A stretch of DNA of 64,000 nucleotides from Sphingobium lactosutens DS20 (GCF_000445105.1 NZ_ATDP01000110.1:86657-150656); one strand, 5' to 3'; counted from the stretch's first letter, positions 35,040-44,778 are shown. A program made the numbers and translations. The notes: generated by a model from the sequence alone, not told the origin.

Positions 35040-35499
35040 CCTACTCTTATGTATCATCGTACTGCCCCCGTCTTTGCCCAATGGGCGCGGAGTAGCGTGA
35101 ACTGACGGCGATTACCTGCATAGAGAACCACGCGGCCCCTGCTGCTGCGAGAACCCACGCCGTCGTTCTCTACTCATCCAGTTCGTTCAGAAAGGCGAAG
35201 GCGGTTCCAAACCACCGAATGTTTAGCAAGGCTTTGATGTCTTGAACGCAATCATGCGAAAATAGACGCAGGCGAACCGCGCAATAAATCATGAAAAATG
35301 CGGGTTCTGCGCCAGTTTTAGCTGTCTTTTCAGACCGGGAGATTCCCGAGCGCCCGAACCGTGCTAAAGACCTGCCGAATGCAGTCGTAACACGGGATGC
35401 GCCTCCAGCAATCCGGCGTGGACAATCCGACATCGGAGAGAAGGAGAGAAGACGTGGATCATAGCAGACGATCTGGACACGGATTGCGCCGGAACAAGA
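35040..35499. other. Intergenic region downstream of tRNA-Ser
   Basis: About 460 bp with lower GC than its neighbours and no convincing gene. A 20-codon frame (GTG 35454 to 35516) has a good ribosome site (GAAGGAG) but no recognisable product, and an 87-codon minus frame (35170-35433) lacks coding character. No integrase or att repeat was seen next to the tRNA. Confidence 0.4.
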
Positions 35500-37137
35500 T
35501 CAGCTTTTGCGTTTGAATGACGTGGCATCGGCTTGGTCCCACCATTTGGCGAGCCGTGCGTCTCGCGCGCCGTCCAGCAACTCACCGGCCTCTACGAACG
35601 GATAGAGTTCGTCCATGGAGCGCATCTCGACGGCGCTGATCCGCTGCCGCAACCCATCGGGCGTAAACTCATCCGGAGAAGTCAGGCCACAGGCCACCAC
35701 GATCTCGTGCAGGGCGTCGAGCGTGCTGCGCTGGAAACGCGCGACCCGCTCCGCTTTTTCCGGGATGACCAATGCGCGCTGACGGGCGGGGGACTGGGTC
35801 GCGACGCCAGTGGGACAGGTGTCGGCATGGCATCGCATCGACTGTACGCACCCCAAGGAGAACATGAAGGCGCGTGCCGCATTGCACCAGTCAGCGCCCA
35901 GTGCCGCATTCATCGCGATACCGGCGCCCGATGTGATCTTTCCAGAGGCGGCGAGCCGGATCCGGCCCTTGAGGTTCGTGCCGACCAGTGCGTTGCGGGC
36001 CAGCATCAAGCCTTCGCGCAATGGCATGCCGACGCGGTCGGACAATTCGGTAGGAGCAGCGCCGGTACCACCCTCCGCGCCGTCTATAACGATAAAGTCG
36101 ACCAATATGCCGGTTTCCAGCATCGCCTTCATCACCGCGAACAATTCGTGAGGATAGCCGACGCACAATTTGAGCCCGACCGGCTTGCCGCCCGACAAGT
36201 CCCGCATCCGGGCGGCGAACTCGACCAGTTCGATAGGCGTCGAAAAGGCACTGTGGCCGGGCGGGGAGAGGCAATCCTGCCCCTGCGGCACGTCGCGGGT
36301 CTGCGCTATTTCCGCCGTCACCTTGGGGCCGGGCAGCAGGCCGCCATGGCCGGGCTTGGCGCCCTGGCTCAGCTTGATCTCGGTCATTTTCACGGCGTCG
36401 TGTGCGGCTCGGTCGGAGAAATGGGCTGGGTCGAAATGGCCGTCCTTGTCGCGGCACCCGAAATAGCCCGAGCCGACTTCCCAGACGATGTCGCCGCCAT
36501 GCTTCAAATGATAGGGCGAGAGTCCACCCTCGCCAGTGTCGTGATAAAAGCCGCCTTGCTTCGCCCCGAGATTCAGCGCCTCTATCGCGTGGGCCCCCAG
36601 TGCGCCAAAACTCATGGCCGAGATATTGAGCCGCGCCGCGCTGTAAGGACGGCTGCATTGATCCGTGCCAACATGCACCCGCGTTTCTTTCGGCGCGTTG
36701 TGGGACGGAGCGATTGAATGGGCGAGCCATTCATATTCGTCGGAATAAACATCCAGTTCGGTGCCAAAGGGATGGGCATCGACCTCACCCTTGGCCCGTG
36801 CGTAGACCAGCGACCGCTCGTCATGACTGAAGGGGCGGCCATCGAGATCGCTCTCGACAATATAGGCGCGCAGGAACGGGCGCAGCCACTCGAAGAACCA
36901 GCGCGCGCGCGCGGAGACCGGATAATTGCGGCGCAGCGAATGACGTGTCTGGAACAGATCGATCAGCGCCACCAGCAATATCGGCCCGAACAGCAGCAAC
37001 GCCCACAGGGCATGCGGATGCCGCCCACGGATGATGAGGGTCGCGATGGTCCCCGCCAGGGCGAGCAGCAGCAACAGGTTGCGCGACAAGGCGTGATCGC
37101 GCGTGAGCGCGGCGGTGATGCTCGACTGCGGCCTCAT
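35500..37137 (-). CDS. FMN-binding glutamate synthase-like membrane protein
   Basis: A 545-residue protein. Two N-terminal hydrophobic helices (about residues 18-36 and 43-62) precede a glutamate-synthase FMN/(3Fe-4S) domain: 'ISAMSFGALGAHAIEALN', 'HDTGEGGLSPYH', 'IKLSQGAKPGHGG', 'FIVIDGAEGGTGAAP', and the cluster motif CVQSMRCHADTCPTG. The glutaminase domain of GltB is absent. These stand-alone membrane forms are widespread but their reaction is not established. The start overlaps the preceding gene stop by 4 nt. Confidence 0.9.
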   Translation of the reverse strand: MRPQSSITAALTRDHALSRNLLLLLALAGTIATLIIRGRHPHALWALLLFGPILLVALIDLFQTRHSLRRNYPVSARARWFFEWLRPFLRAYIVESDLDGRPFSHDERSLVYARAKGEVDAHPFGTELDVYSDEYEWLAHSIAPSHNAPKETRVHVGTDQCSRPYSAARLNISAMSFGALGAHAIEALNLGAKQGGFYHDTGEGGLSPYHLKHGGDIVWEVGSGYFGCRDKDGHFDPAHFSDRAAHDAVKMTEIKLSQGAKPGHGGLLPGPKVTAEIAQTRDVPQGQDCLSPPGHSAFSTPIELVEFAARMRDLSGGKPVGLKLCVGYPHELFAVMKAMLETGILVDFIVIDGAEGGTGAAPTELSDRVGMPLREGLMLARNALVGTNLKGRIRLAASGKITSGAGIAMNAALGADWCNAARAFMFSLGCVQSMRCHADTCPTGVATQSPARQRALVIPEKAERVARFQRSTLDALHEIVVACGLTSPDEFTPDGLRQRISAVEMRSMDELYPFVEAGELLDGARDARLAKWWDQADATSFKRKS

Positions 37138-38846
37138 GACAGCAGATTCTGGATAATGCCCTTCACGTCGCCGCCACGTCCATTAAGTATCGCTTTCGCT
37201 GAGTAAAGTGCCATGCCGGCGACCTGGTCGACGGCAACCTTGGGGGGCATGACCAGTTCGAACCGGTCGGTCACGACGTCGAGCAGGGCCGGGCCGGGAG
37301 CAGCCAGCCAGTCCTGCACGTCCTGCTCCAGCCGCTCCGCCTGCTCCACGCGCCGGCCCCACAGGCCCATCGCTTCCGCCACGCGGGCGAAGTCGGGATT
37401 GAGCAGGTCAGTATAGGTATCGAGCAATCCCTCGACCTTCTGCTCGATCTCCACGAAATCGAGTGCGCCATTGTTGAAGATCGCGACCTTGATCGGCAGC
37501 TTTTCCTGCACGGCCGTCAGTAGATCGCCAAGCAGCATCGCGATGCCGCCGTCGCCGGACAGCGAGATGACGGTTCGATCGGGATAGGCTGCTTTGGCGC
37601 CCAGAGCCTGTGGCATGGCATTTGCCATTGTGCCGTGGCTCAGACTGATGACGGTGCGGTTCTGCCCGGTGGACGCGACATGGCGCAGGCACCAGACCAT
37701 CGGCGATCCGCCGTCCGCCGTGTAGATCGTATCGGGCGGCGCGGCGCGGGAGATGACCTCCGTCAGATATTGGGGATGGATGGCGCCGCCCTTGCCGACC
37801 GTCGCATGGCGCCCTTCTTTCTCGACGCTGCGAGCACGGTGGTCCAGACACTCGGCGAGAAAATGGCGATCGTCGCGCGATGGCACGCGCGGCAGCAGGG
37901 CGTCGAGCGTCGCACCGACATCGCCGACCACGCCGAGGTCGACGGGATGCCGGCGCCCCAGATGCGATCCGTCCAGATCGACCTGAATGATCATCGCCTT
38001 GTCCGGATAGAATTGTCGCCACGCGAAGTCGCAGCCCAGCAGCAGCAGCGTGTCGCAGGTCATCAGCGCATGATAGCCTGCCTCTCCTCCGAAGATGCCG
38101 GTCATGCCTACATCGAAGGGGTTGTCATGTTCCAGAAAATCCTTGGCGCGAGAGGTATGGGCGACCGGGGCCTGAAGCATATTGGCGAGCGCGACCACCT
38201 GGTCATGCGCTCCCTCGCAACCCGACCCGCCATAGATGGCGATCTTCTTCCCTTGGGCGAGCGTCGCGGCGATCTGGTCCAGTTCCACGTCGCTAGGGCG
38301 AACCTGTGGCTGTGGACGATGGACCGAGAAAGGCGGCTCGTCCGGCGCCTTGGCACTGGAGATGTCGGCGGGCACGATCAGCACGGCGACCCCGCGTTTT
38401 GAGAGAGCCGCCTGCGCGGCCATCGCCGTCTTGCGCCGAGCCTGCGCAGGCGTCCGGATTTCTTCGCAAAAGACGCTGCACGACTGATAGACGGATTTGA
38501 AGTCGACCTCCTGCGGGAAATCGAAGCCAAGTTCGTCGCGCACGATCTGGCTGGCGATCAGGACGACCGGCGCGCGGTTGCGATGAGATTCGAACAAGCC
38601 GTTGATGAAATGCAGGCTGCCGGGGCCGCAGGATCCAGCGCAGAGCGCAAGCTCGCCCGTCAGCAGGGCGTCCGCACCCGCCGCAAATCCCCCGGCCTCC
38701 TCATGCCGCATATGGACCCACCGGATATCGCTCTGCCGAATGGCGTCCGTCACATGATTGAGCGTGTCGCCTGGAATGCCATAGCATCGGCTGGCACCCG
38801 CCGCCTGCAGGGTTTCCACGATCACCGTCGCCACTGTTTTCGCCAT
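37134..38846 (-). CDS. Thiamine diphosphate-dependent oxidase, PoxB-like
   Basis: A 570-residue ThDP enzyme of the pyruvate oxidase (quinone) group. The N-terminal domain shows 'GIPGDTLNHVTDAIR' and the catalytic Glu in 'HMRHEEAGGFAAGAD'; the central FAD-like domain 'KKIAIYGGSGCEGAHDQV'; the C-terminal ThDP motif GDGG...(about 25 residues)...NN ('SLSGDGGIAMLLGDLLTAVQ' to 'FNNGALDF'). By analogy with PoxB it would decarboxylate pyruvate to acetate at the membrane. Other ThDP oxidases cannot be excluded. It overlaps the glutamate-synthase-like gene by 4 nt. Confidence 0.85.
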   Translation of the reverse strand: MAKTVATVIVETLQAAGASRCYGIPGDTLNHVTDAIRQSDIRWVHMRHEEAGGFAAGADALLTGELALCAGSCGPGSLHFINGLFESHRNRAPVVLIASQIVRDELGFDFPQEVDFKSVYQSCSVFCEEIRTPAQARRKTAMAAQAALSKRGVAVLIVPADISSAKAPDEPPFSVHRPQPQVRPSDVELDQIAATLAQGKKIAIYGGSGCEGAHDQVVALANMLQAPVAHTSRAKDFLEHDNPFDVGMTGIFGGEAGYHALMTCDTLLLLGCDFAWRQFYPDKAMIIQVDLDGSHLGRRHPVDLGVVGDVGATLDALLPRVPSRDDRHFLAECLDHRARSVEKEGRHATVGKGGAIHPQYLTEVISRAAPPDTIYTADGGSPMVWCLRHVASTGQNRTVISLSHGTMANAMPQALGAKAAYPDRTVISLSGDGGIAMLLGDLLTAVQEKLPIKVAIFNNGALDFVEIEQKVEGLLDTYTDLLNPDFARVAEAMGLWGRRVEQAERLEQDVQDWLAAPGPALLDVVTDRFELVMPPKVAVDQVAGMALYSAKAILNGRGGDVKGIIQNLLS

Positions 38847-39057
38847 CGCATCCTCGCTCGCCTGTGAGACGCAAAGGAAAGCGACGACCGGCCCGCATGT
38901 TCCGTTGCAAGGGCGTTATGGTCGATCGCTGGCTATCATTTGGGCGCAATATGTCCCGCACAAATTTCGGTGGTTTCACGCAGGGTATTAAAAGGCTGAG
39001 TGTCCGCTTCTCGGATCGATGAGGCTGCGGTCGAGCGGCGACTACGGATCGATATTC

Positions 39058-40242
39058 TCAACTCGCGCCGCCGATAGCGCCTGGCGTGAGCGCCAGCGCC
39101 ATGAGAAGGAGCGCAATGCTGATATAGCCCCATATTCCCATGCCGCGCCACGCTAGCTGCCAGCCATTTCCATGCCGTTGAGCGACCTTTGCCAGCCGGG
39201 TCGCGTAGATCATAGTGCCGGTAACTGCCATGGCAGTGAGCGCCGCGCCGAAGACGAACCAGATTATCTTCGTCCAGAGGCCACCAAATGTGCCGAAGTG
39301 CAGCGGGTCAGCCATCTCGGAAATGCGCTGATGGACACTGAGGTCGCGCCCGTCCAGTCGGGCAATCACCCTGTGCGTTGCCGGATCGATCGCGGTGCCA
39401 TTGGCACGATCGCGCACGAGCCAGGCAGACGACTGCCCCAGGAGTATGACGCCATGGTCCGGCGTGAAACGGATTTCCCGAATGTCGAGCTTCGGGTCTG
39501 ACCGTCGGGCGATCGCCACGAGGCGATCCAGCCGGGTGCCGACCGGCGGAGCGCCCGCAGCCACCTGCGGCATTTCCGGCACGGGCGCCTTCCCGCCCAA
39601 TGTCTCCACCAGATACCAGATGCCCGTCAGCGCGATGACCGCAACGAACCAGAGGCTCCACAAGCCGATCAGGCGGTGCAGGTCGCCGGTCAGGCGCCGC
39701 GTGTCACCCCTGCGCGGTGCGCGGAAGAAGCCGCGCCACCATTTCTTGTAGGTGACTATTCCGGATATCAGCGACGCCGTCAGCAGCAGCGCTAGGGATG
39801 ACACCAGCGGAATGCCGATCTTCGTCGGCAGCATAAGATGGCGATGCACCTGTCGCAGGAAGCGATGGACATTGGCCCACCCATGCCGGCCGGTCACTTC
39901 CGCCGTCCAGGGATCGACATAGATCCGCTCGGGTGCGCCCTGGCCATGGCTGACCCATGCTTCGGCGGCGAACCATGGGTCGATGGGCGCGTAGAGAGTC
40001 TGAAGCCGTGCGTCGGGCGATGTGCGCGTTACCGCTTCCGCCAAGGTGCCCCAGGAGGCGACCGGCTCCGCACGCGGCAAAACACGCATGGAGGGTGTCA
40101 CCAGCCAGTCGATCTCATGCGCGAAGACCGCCAGCGTACCGGTCGCAAGGATGAAGGTCAGGAATATGGAGAGCTTGAGCCCGATCCAGCTGTGCACCAC
40201 CCACCAGAGCGAGCGACCTTTCCTGGCGTTCGCCTTGCCCAT
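39058..40242 (-). CDS. PepSY-associated membrane protein
   Basis: A 394-residue inner-membrane protein with four main hydrophobic segments and the family start 'LWWVVHSWIGLKLSIFLTFILATG' in pattern. PepSY-type folds are present in the periplasmic loops ('APERIYVDPWTAEVTG', 'HRVIARLDGRDLSVHQRI'). His residues in 'FLRQVHRHLMLP' and 'LHRLIGLWSLWF' could bind haem. Such proteins are usually linked to siderophore receptors and thought to reduce iron(III)-siderophores. It starts 3 bp after the receptor gene. Confidence 0.88.
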   Translation of the reverse strand: MGKANARKGRSLWWVVHSWIGLKLSIFLTFILATGTLAVFAHEIDWLVTPSMRVLPRAEPVASWGTLAEAVTRTSPDARLQTLYAPIDPWFAAEAWVSHGQGAPERIYVDPWTAEVTGRHGWANVHRFLRQVHRHLMLPTKIGIPLVSSLALLLTASLISGIVTYKKWWRGFFRAPRRGDTRRLTGDLHRLIGLWSLWFVAVIALTGIWYLVETLGGKAPVPEMPQVAAGAPPVGTRLDRLVAIARRSDPKLDIREIRFTPDHGVILLGQSSAWLVRDRANGTAIDPATHRVIARLDGRDLSVHQRISEMADPLHFGTFGGLWTKIIWFVFGAALTAMAVTGTMIYATRLAKVAQRHGNGWQLAWRGMGIWGYISIALLLMALALTPGAIGGAS

Positions 40243-40245
40243 GGT

Positions 40246-42351
40246 TCAGAAACCGAAGCGCAATTCGGCAAGGAAGGTTCGAGGCTCTCCCGGAAAATGC
40301 CCGCTCAGTGCGGAAAAGCCGGACGCCGCATAAACCTTGTCGAAAATGTTGTCGACGCGCAGCAGCAATTCGGCAAAGCCCAGCCCCTTGGTGATGGACG
40401 CATCGAAGATCGTATAAGGTTTCACGCTTTGCCCGGAAAGGCTGATGCGCCGTGACACATATTCGCCGCCCACGGCGAAGGCCGCGTCAATCGCCGGCAC
40501 CTGATAGCGGGTCCAGAAGCCGAGCTTGTGCTTGGGCGCGTTGGCGAAGCGATTGCCGACGGCATTGGTGATTGCCTGCCCCGCAATCGTGTCGGTGATT
40601 TTCGTATCGTTATAGCCATAGTTGACCAGCGCCACCCAGTTCGCCGTGATGTCAGTCGAAAGGTCGACCTCGAACCCCTTGCTCGTGACCTCGCCGATCG
40701 GACGCAACTGGTCCTGTCCGTTGACGGGGGGCAGGCTGGTATCGGCCTGGAGGATGTTCTTGCGCACGATCCGATAAGCAGCGAAATTGGCCTGAAACCG
40801 GCCGTCGAAAAGGTCCGTCTTGACCCCGCCCTCGAACTGATCGCCCGTCACGGGGGCGAACGGGCCTCCCGCGTCGACCGTCTGGCTTGAGGCGGTCTGC
40901 GGCTCGAAACTCTGCGACCAGCTTACATAAACCGAAACGTCTCTACGCGGCTTGAAAATGGCGCCTGTGCGGAAGGTGACGTCATCGTCGGTGTAGAAGC
41001 GGTTGCCCACAACCCCGTCCTCGAATTTGTCATATCGGACGCCGCCCACCAGCATGACCCTGTCGGTCAGGCTGATCTGGTCCTGCAAATAGGCGCCCTT
41101 GCGCTTGGTGCGGGTATCGGTGACGGTGAAGGGCAGCAGCGCCGCCCGAGCCACATCGCGCGCGCTGTTGGTATAGACCGGGTTGCTGAGACTGAGGGGT
41201 GTCACACCCGCGCGCAGAATGCGGCTGTTGAGCACGCTGGTTTCGTCATACCAGTCCGCGCCAGTCTGGAATTTATGCTCCATACCGAGCAGGTCCACGC
41301 GCGCGGTAAGATTGGCGGAGAAGGAAAGTCCATCCACATCGCGGATTTGATCGCGAAACTCGCGTGCGACCAGATCAGTGCTTCCCGTCACGAAACCGCG
41401 CGGCTCGTGATATTGCTGCGTCTCTGTTGCCTTGAAATAGCGCACGCCAGCGTCGAAGGTGACGGCATCACCAATCGCCGTGGCGTAACGGGCCTGATAA
41501 GCCTGCGACTTCAGACGCAGGAAATCCGTAGGCTCGTTGGCGTTCCAGCGGATGTTGGTCAGGAAATTGCCGGCATTGTCGGTCAACACCCCACGTAGCC
41601 GGTTTGCTTGCAGATCATTGTCGTAGACCGTCGCCTGCAGCGTCAGCTTGCCGCCTTCGTTCGTCCGGATCGCAACGCCACCATCGCCGATCAGCGACAC
41701 ATTCTTTGTGTTCAGCCGATACGGGTTCATGGCTTCATAGAAGCCGCCAAGGCGATAGGTGACGATACCGTCGCTGTCGATTGGGCCTGTTGCTTCGGCC
41801 GATAAGCCGCGCCGGTCGTAATTGCCGGCGGTCGCCACAAGCCGCATGGCCGTTTTGGTATCCGGCACCTTCGACACATAGTTGATGATGCCGCCCGGCG
41901 AGCCCGGCCCGAAGAAGAGGCCCGCCGGACCTTTCAGCACCTCGACCCGCTCGATGTTGAAGAGCTGGGGCACCGAAAAGCCGATGAAAGGGTTGCCCCG
42001 CATGCCGTCGTAGAAGGACTGATCCTGCCGGAAGCCGCGGAAGGTAACGCCGGCATAGCTGAAGAAGCTAACGCCCGAGATGTTGCGATAAATATCCGTC
42101 GCATCGCGCGCGCCCTGATCGGCGAACAGGTCCTTGTTGATAACCTGCAGGGCCTGCGGAATGTCGAGCGGATCTTGCGCGCTCTTTCCTACCGTCGTGG
42201 TTTCGGTTCGGTACAGGCGTTGGGCGCGGCCGGTGACGATGATCTGGTCCCCTTCCCCGGCTGCAGTCGAAGGAGCAGGTATCTCCTCAGCATATGCCAT
42301 GGTGGTGGAGAGCGAGGCGGACGCAAACAGCGCCACGCGAATGAAAGACAA
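40246..42351 (-). CDS. TonB-dependent siderophore receptor
   Basis: A 701-residue outer-membrane receptor starting at TTG 42351 with AGGGGG upstream and a signal peptide ending near 'MAYA'. The plug domain includes 'DPLDIPQALQVINKDLFADQG', 'VTFRGFRQDQSFYDGMRG' and 'ERVEVLKGPAGLFFGPGSPGGIINYVSK' in pattern, which is specific to the siderophore group. The barrel ends in 'LAELRFGF', with terminal Phe as needed for assembly. It imports a ferric siderophore, identity unknown. Confidence 0.93.
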   Translation of the reverse strand: MSFIRVALFASASLSTTMAYAEEIPAPSTAAGEGDQIIVTGRAQRLYRTETTTVGKSAQDPLDIPQALQVINKDLFADQGARDATDIYRNISGVSFFSYAGVTFRGFRQDQSFYDGMRGNPFIGFSVPQLFNIERVEVLKGPAGLFFGPGSPGGIINYVSKVPDTKTAMRLVATAGNYDRRGLSAEATGPIDSDGIVTYRLGGFYEAMNPYRLNTKNVSLIGDGGVAIRTNEGGKLTLQATVYDNDLQANRLRGVLTDNAGNFLTNIRWNANEPTDFLRLKSQAYQARYATAIGDAVTFDAGVRYFKATETQQYHEPRGFVTGSTDLVAREFRDQIRDVDGLSFSANLTARVDLLGMEHKFQTGADWYDETSVLNSRILRAGVTPLSLSNPVYTNSARDVARAALLPFTVTDTRTKRKGAYLQDQISLTDRVMLVGGVRYDKFEDGVVGNRFYTDDDVTFRTGAIFKPRRDVSVYVSWSQSFEPQTASSQTVDAGGPFAPVTGDQFEGGVKTDLFDGRFQANFAAYRIVRKNILQADTSLPPVNGQDQLRPIGEVTSKGFEVDLSTDITANWVALVNYGYNDTKITDTIAGQAITNAVGNRFANAPKHKLGFWTRYQVPAIDAAFAVGGEYVSRRISLSGQSVKPYTIFDASITKGLGFAELLLRVDNIFDKVYAASGFSALSGHFPGEPRTFLAELRFGF

Positions 42352-42361
42352 ATCAGCCCCC

Positions 42362-42378
42362 TGTCAAATGATTCGCTA
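42362..42378 (-). promoter_or_regulatory. Possible Fur-type site upstream of the siderophore receptor
   Basis: On the minus strand TAGCGAATCATTTGACA resembles the alphaproteobacterial TGCRAAT-N-ATTYGCA pattern in four to five positions of each half. It is 11 bp upstream of the start. The location fits iron control, but the match is partial. Confidence 0.3.
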
Positions 42379-42522
42379 ATGCGATCCATTTGCAATAGAG
42401 AGGCCTGATCTTAGGCGCAAGGGTGATTAAATCCGAATGGCGCCACCCCAGGACAGCAGTTTGCCGCCCAAATCCGACGGACGAAATTCGAGCTCCCAAT
42501 GACGAGGGATGTCGGAGCATGT

Positions 42523-43302
42523 TTAGCGTCGGGCCACCCCGATCAACGCGGTGGATGGGACAGGCAGGATGGGACGCCCCTCCGCAATTCGTCGAACTTC
42601 GGCGACGACATCTGCTTTTTCCTCGTCGCTAAGACTGGTCCAGTCGGGCGACATGCCGAACACTGTGTCGGGATCATCTAGGGCCGTGACCTCGAGAATA
42701 TAGGCATGTGTGACGCGCTGGATGTCTGGATCGCGATAGCCGGCGGCGATCATCTCGCGAGCGAAGTCTTTTGGATCACTCAGAGCGCCCACCGCTTCGG
42801 GCATCGCAATGCTGTCGCGACCGGGAAAGAGGTCCCGACGAATGTTACCCAGCAGCAGAAAGGTTGCTGCTCCACGCTCCTGCCAAGTCGCGACAATGCC
42901 ATGTCCGCCTGGACGCGTAACCCGTGCCATTTCGGCTTACCCCTTGCGCCAGTCGGGGAACATGATGACCCCGAAGATCGAAAAGACGGCGTCGAATGCC
43001 CCGCCCGGCAGCGCGAGCGACTGTCCGTCCATGACACGGGCTTCGACATTTGGTAGCTCCGCCGCCGCGATGCGGGCCACCATCCCCGGCGAAAAGTCGG
43101 TCGCCATCACCTGTGCGCCCGTTCGAGCAGCCGCCAGCGCCAGCGCCCCGGTGCCGGCCGCTACGTCCAGCACACGACTGCCAGGCCCCAACCTTATCCG
43201 GGCCAGCGCGGCCTTGGCATAGAGTTCGGTGAAGGGATGGGCCGTCTTTTCATAACGCTGCGCCGCCATGTCCCAATGGTCAGGGTTTTCAAACTCTCGC
43301 AT
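42523..43302 (-). pseudogene. Class I SAM-dependent methyltransferase interrupted by an in-frame TAA
   Basis: Two segments in the same frame form one methyltransferase. The first (from ATG 43302, GGAG 8 nt upstream) has 'FTELYAKAALARI', SAM motif 'RVLDVAAGTGALALAAA' and 'FDAVFSIFGVIMFPDWRKG'; it ends at TAA (42937-42939). Six bases later the frame continues as MARVTRPGGHGIVATW, the usual 'RVLKPGG' strand, to TGA/TAG near 42523. Reading TTA or TCA instead of TAA would give 'KGLAEMARV'. One base change or error explains it. Substrate unknown. Confidence 0.88.
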
Positions 43303-43347
43303 TTCCTGCGCTCCACGAATCATGTAACTTCATATGTATCGTGAAAT

Positions 43348-43839
43348 ATGGGACTTGCCAATCGGGGCGGGCATGCAAAAGATCGGGTCGTGCGTAACGA
43401 TAGTCGCCTCTCTCGCATGCTTCATGTGTTGCTCCATATGGCGCGGCATGAAGGTGCCATGACGTCCGAGACGATCGCGGGGATGCTGGGCACCAATCCG
43501 GTGGTCATTCGACGCACCATGGCAGGGCTGCGGGACGCGGGATATGTGCGCTCCGAAAAGGGGCATGGCGGCGGCTGGGTTATTGCGGCAGATCTGGAGA
43601 CAGTCTCGCTCCTCGACGTGCATCGGGCGGTGGGCGGCCCCCGCATTTTTACCATCGGCAATGAGCATTCTCATCCCGAATGTGCAGTTGAGCAGGCCGT
43701 CAACGAAGCGTTGCAGGATGTGCTCGCGGATGCAGAGGCCCTACTGGTCGCTCGGTTAGGGGCGGTGAAACTTGCTGAACTGGCTCGAAACTTCGATGCG
43801 CGCTGCACAACAGAGAGGGACCGCCCACTCTTGAGTTGA
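43348..43839 (+). CDS. Rrf2-family transcriptional regulator
   Basis: A 163-residue regulator with an Rrf2 winged helix: 'SRLSRMLHVLLHMARHEGAMTSETIAGMLGTNPVVIRRTMAGLRDAGYV' in pattern, then 'EKGHGGGWVIAADLETVSLLDVHRAVGG'. The three-Cys iron-sulfur set of IscR is absent (only one Cys, in PECAVE), so it resembles the YwnA-like group. A GTG at 43390 is an alternative start. It is divergent from the broken methyltransferase gene, its likely target. Confidence 0.88.
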   Translation: MGLANRGGHAKDRVVRNDSRLSRMLHVLLHMARHEGAMTSETIAGMLGTNPVVIRRTMAGLRDAGYVRSEKGHGGGWVIAADLETVSLLDVHRAVGGPRIFTIGNEHSHPECAVEQAVNEALQDVLADAEALLVARLGAVKLAELARNFDARCTTERDRPLLS

Positions 43840-44249
43840 GCGCCCCCCTTTTCACAAGCAGACGGTCTGGTCATCAGGATTCACAATTTGGCGCAGAATG
43901 ACCGATTTGGCTCGACCTCGGAAAGACGAGGTATGGGACATTTCCGAGGCTCGTCTGAAAAAACCGTCCGAGTGGCACCTTCCGACCGTGGGCAATCGCG
44001 GGTTCGTGTCGAGTCATTGGTCGTGCCGCTATTGAAGTACTCGGCCCGGTGGCGAGCACTATCAGTGATTTCTGCCTTAGCTTGGCTGCCCTGACAGGGT
44101 CATTAAGCGCGCCGACCCCGAGCGAAATCACGCGCGAGAGTGATGGAGGCTTGACAAGCCGCAGACGAATTGCGGCGATTTGAGTAATAGAGGCACATCG
44201 GTGCGAGGGGGCCTCCAGTCTTATAGGATGTGCACCTTGGGGTGCATCG
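43840..44249. other. Non-coding or decayed stretch before the CRISPR-Cas locus
   Basis: About 410 bp with weaker codon bias and no recognisable gene. A 45-codon frame (ATG 43898 to stop 44035, MTDLARPRKDEVWDISEA...) is the best open frame but its third-base GC is well below that of the neighbours, so I leave it unassigned. The region ends in the SDR fragment. Confidence 0.4.
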
Positions 44250-44383
44250 GTGGAATCCCGATCGGGCGCGGTGCCGAGCCGTCAGAGGTGGCCGACCTGA
44301 TAGCCTATCTGGCATCGGACCGTGCCGCGGCCATCCACGGCTCGGAGTTCGTCATCGACGGCGGTACCGTCCCGACGGTCTGA
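44250..44383 (+). pseudogene. C-terminal remnant of a short-chain dehydrogenase (SDR)
   Basis: The last 44 residues read IPIGRGAEPSEVADLIAYLASDRA... then HGSEFVIDGGTV, the standard C-terminus of classical SDR enzymes (the 'R-x-P-x-E-I/V-A-x-x-V/I-x-F/Y-L-A-S-D' helix and 'G-x-x-x-x-V-D-G-G' strand). The N-terminal Rossmann part and catalytic YxxxK are missing upstream. It is a deletion scar at the left edge of the CRISPR-Cas region. Confidence 0.85.
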
Positions 44384-44778
44384 CCTAGAGACCCCGGCGT
44401 TTGTCATCATCCGCCGATCGCTGCAATTTCGAGGTGATCCATTTGCTACGCCTCTGCTGGAAGAAGTCTGAACCCTGTCGACCACGATCGCCGGCAACAA
44501 TGAGCGGCACTCGAAGGGAGATTGAATGCGACATCGGCCCATCGACCTTGGCCTGGACGCAGAGTAGCAAGAAGGAACGTGTAACCTAGCCTCGTGCCGA
44601 TGTTTCGAAGCTGGTGGGCAGGATCGTTGGGATGACGGAGCCAGATTGATCATGTCTGCCTTGGCGGGAGAGTGCTTGGTCAGCCAATGGATGACAAAAT
44701 CTGTCAGGAGCTCGATGCTCCCTCGACACTGTTCGTCAGGTATAGATGATGCTGCACTGGCGTCCGGGGGAGAGGCAC
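44384..44778. other. Region between SDR remnant and cas3
   Basis: About 395 bp with no supported gene. Short frames on both strands have no coding character. The last bases contain the ribosome site of cas3 (GGGGGAGAGG). It probably holds the promoter of the cas operon, not assignable by eye. Confidence 0.4.

Noticed and set aside
35170..35433. An 87-codon minus-strand gene after tRNA-Ser
   Set aside because: Mixed composition, no ribosome site and no family resemblance.
34800..35500. Integrated element at tRNA-Ser(GGA)
   Set aside because: No integrase, no repeat of the tRNA 3' end and no phage gene in the vicinity.
43898..44035. A 45-codon frame (MTDLARPRKDEV...)
   Set aside because: Third-base GC well below neighbouring genes, no clear ribosome site, product not recognised.
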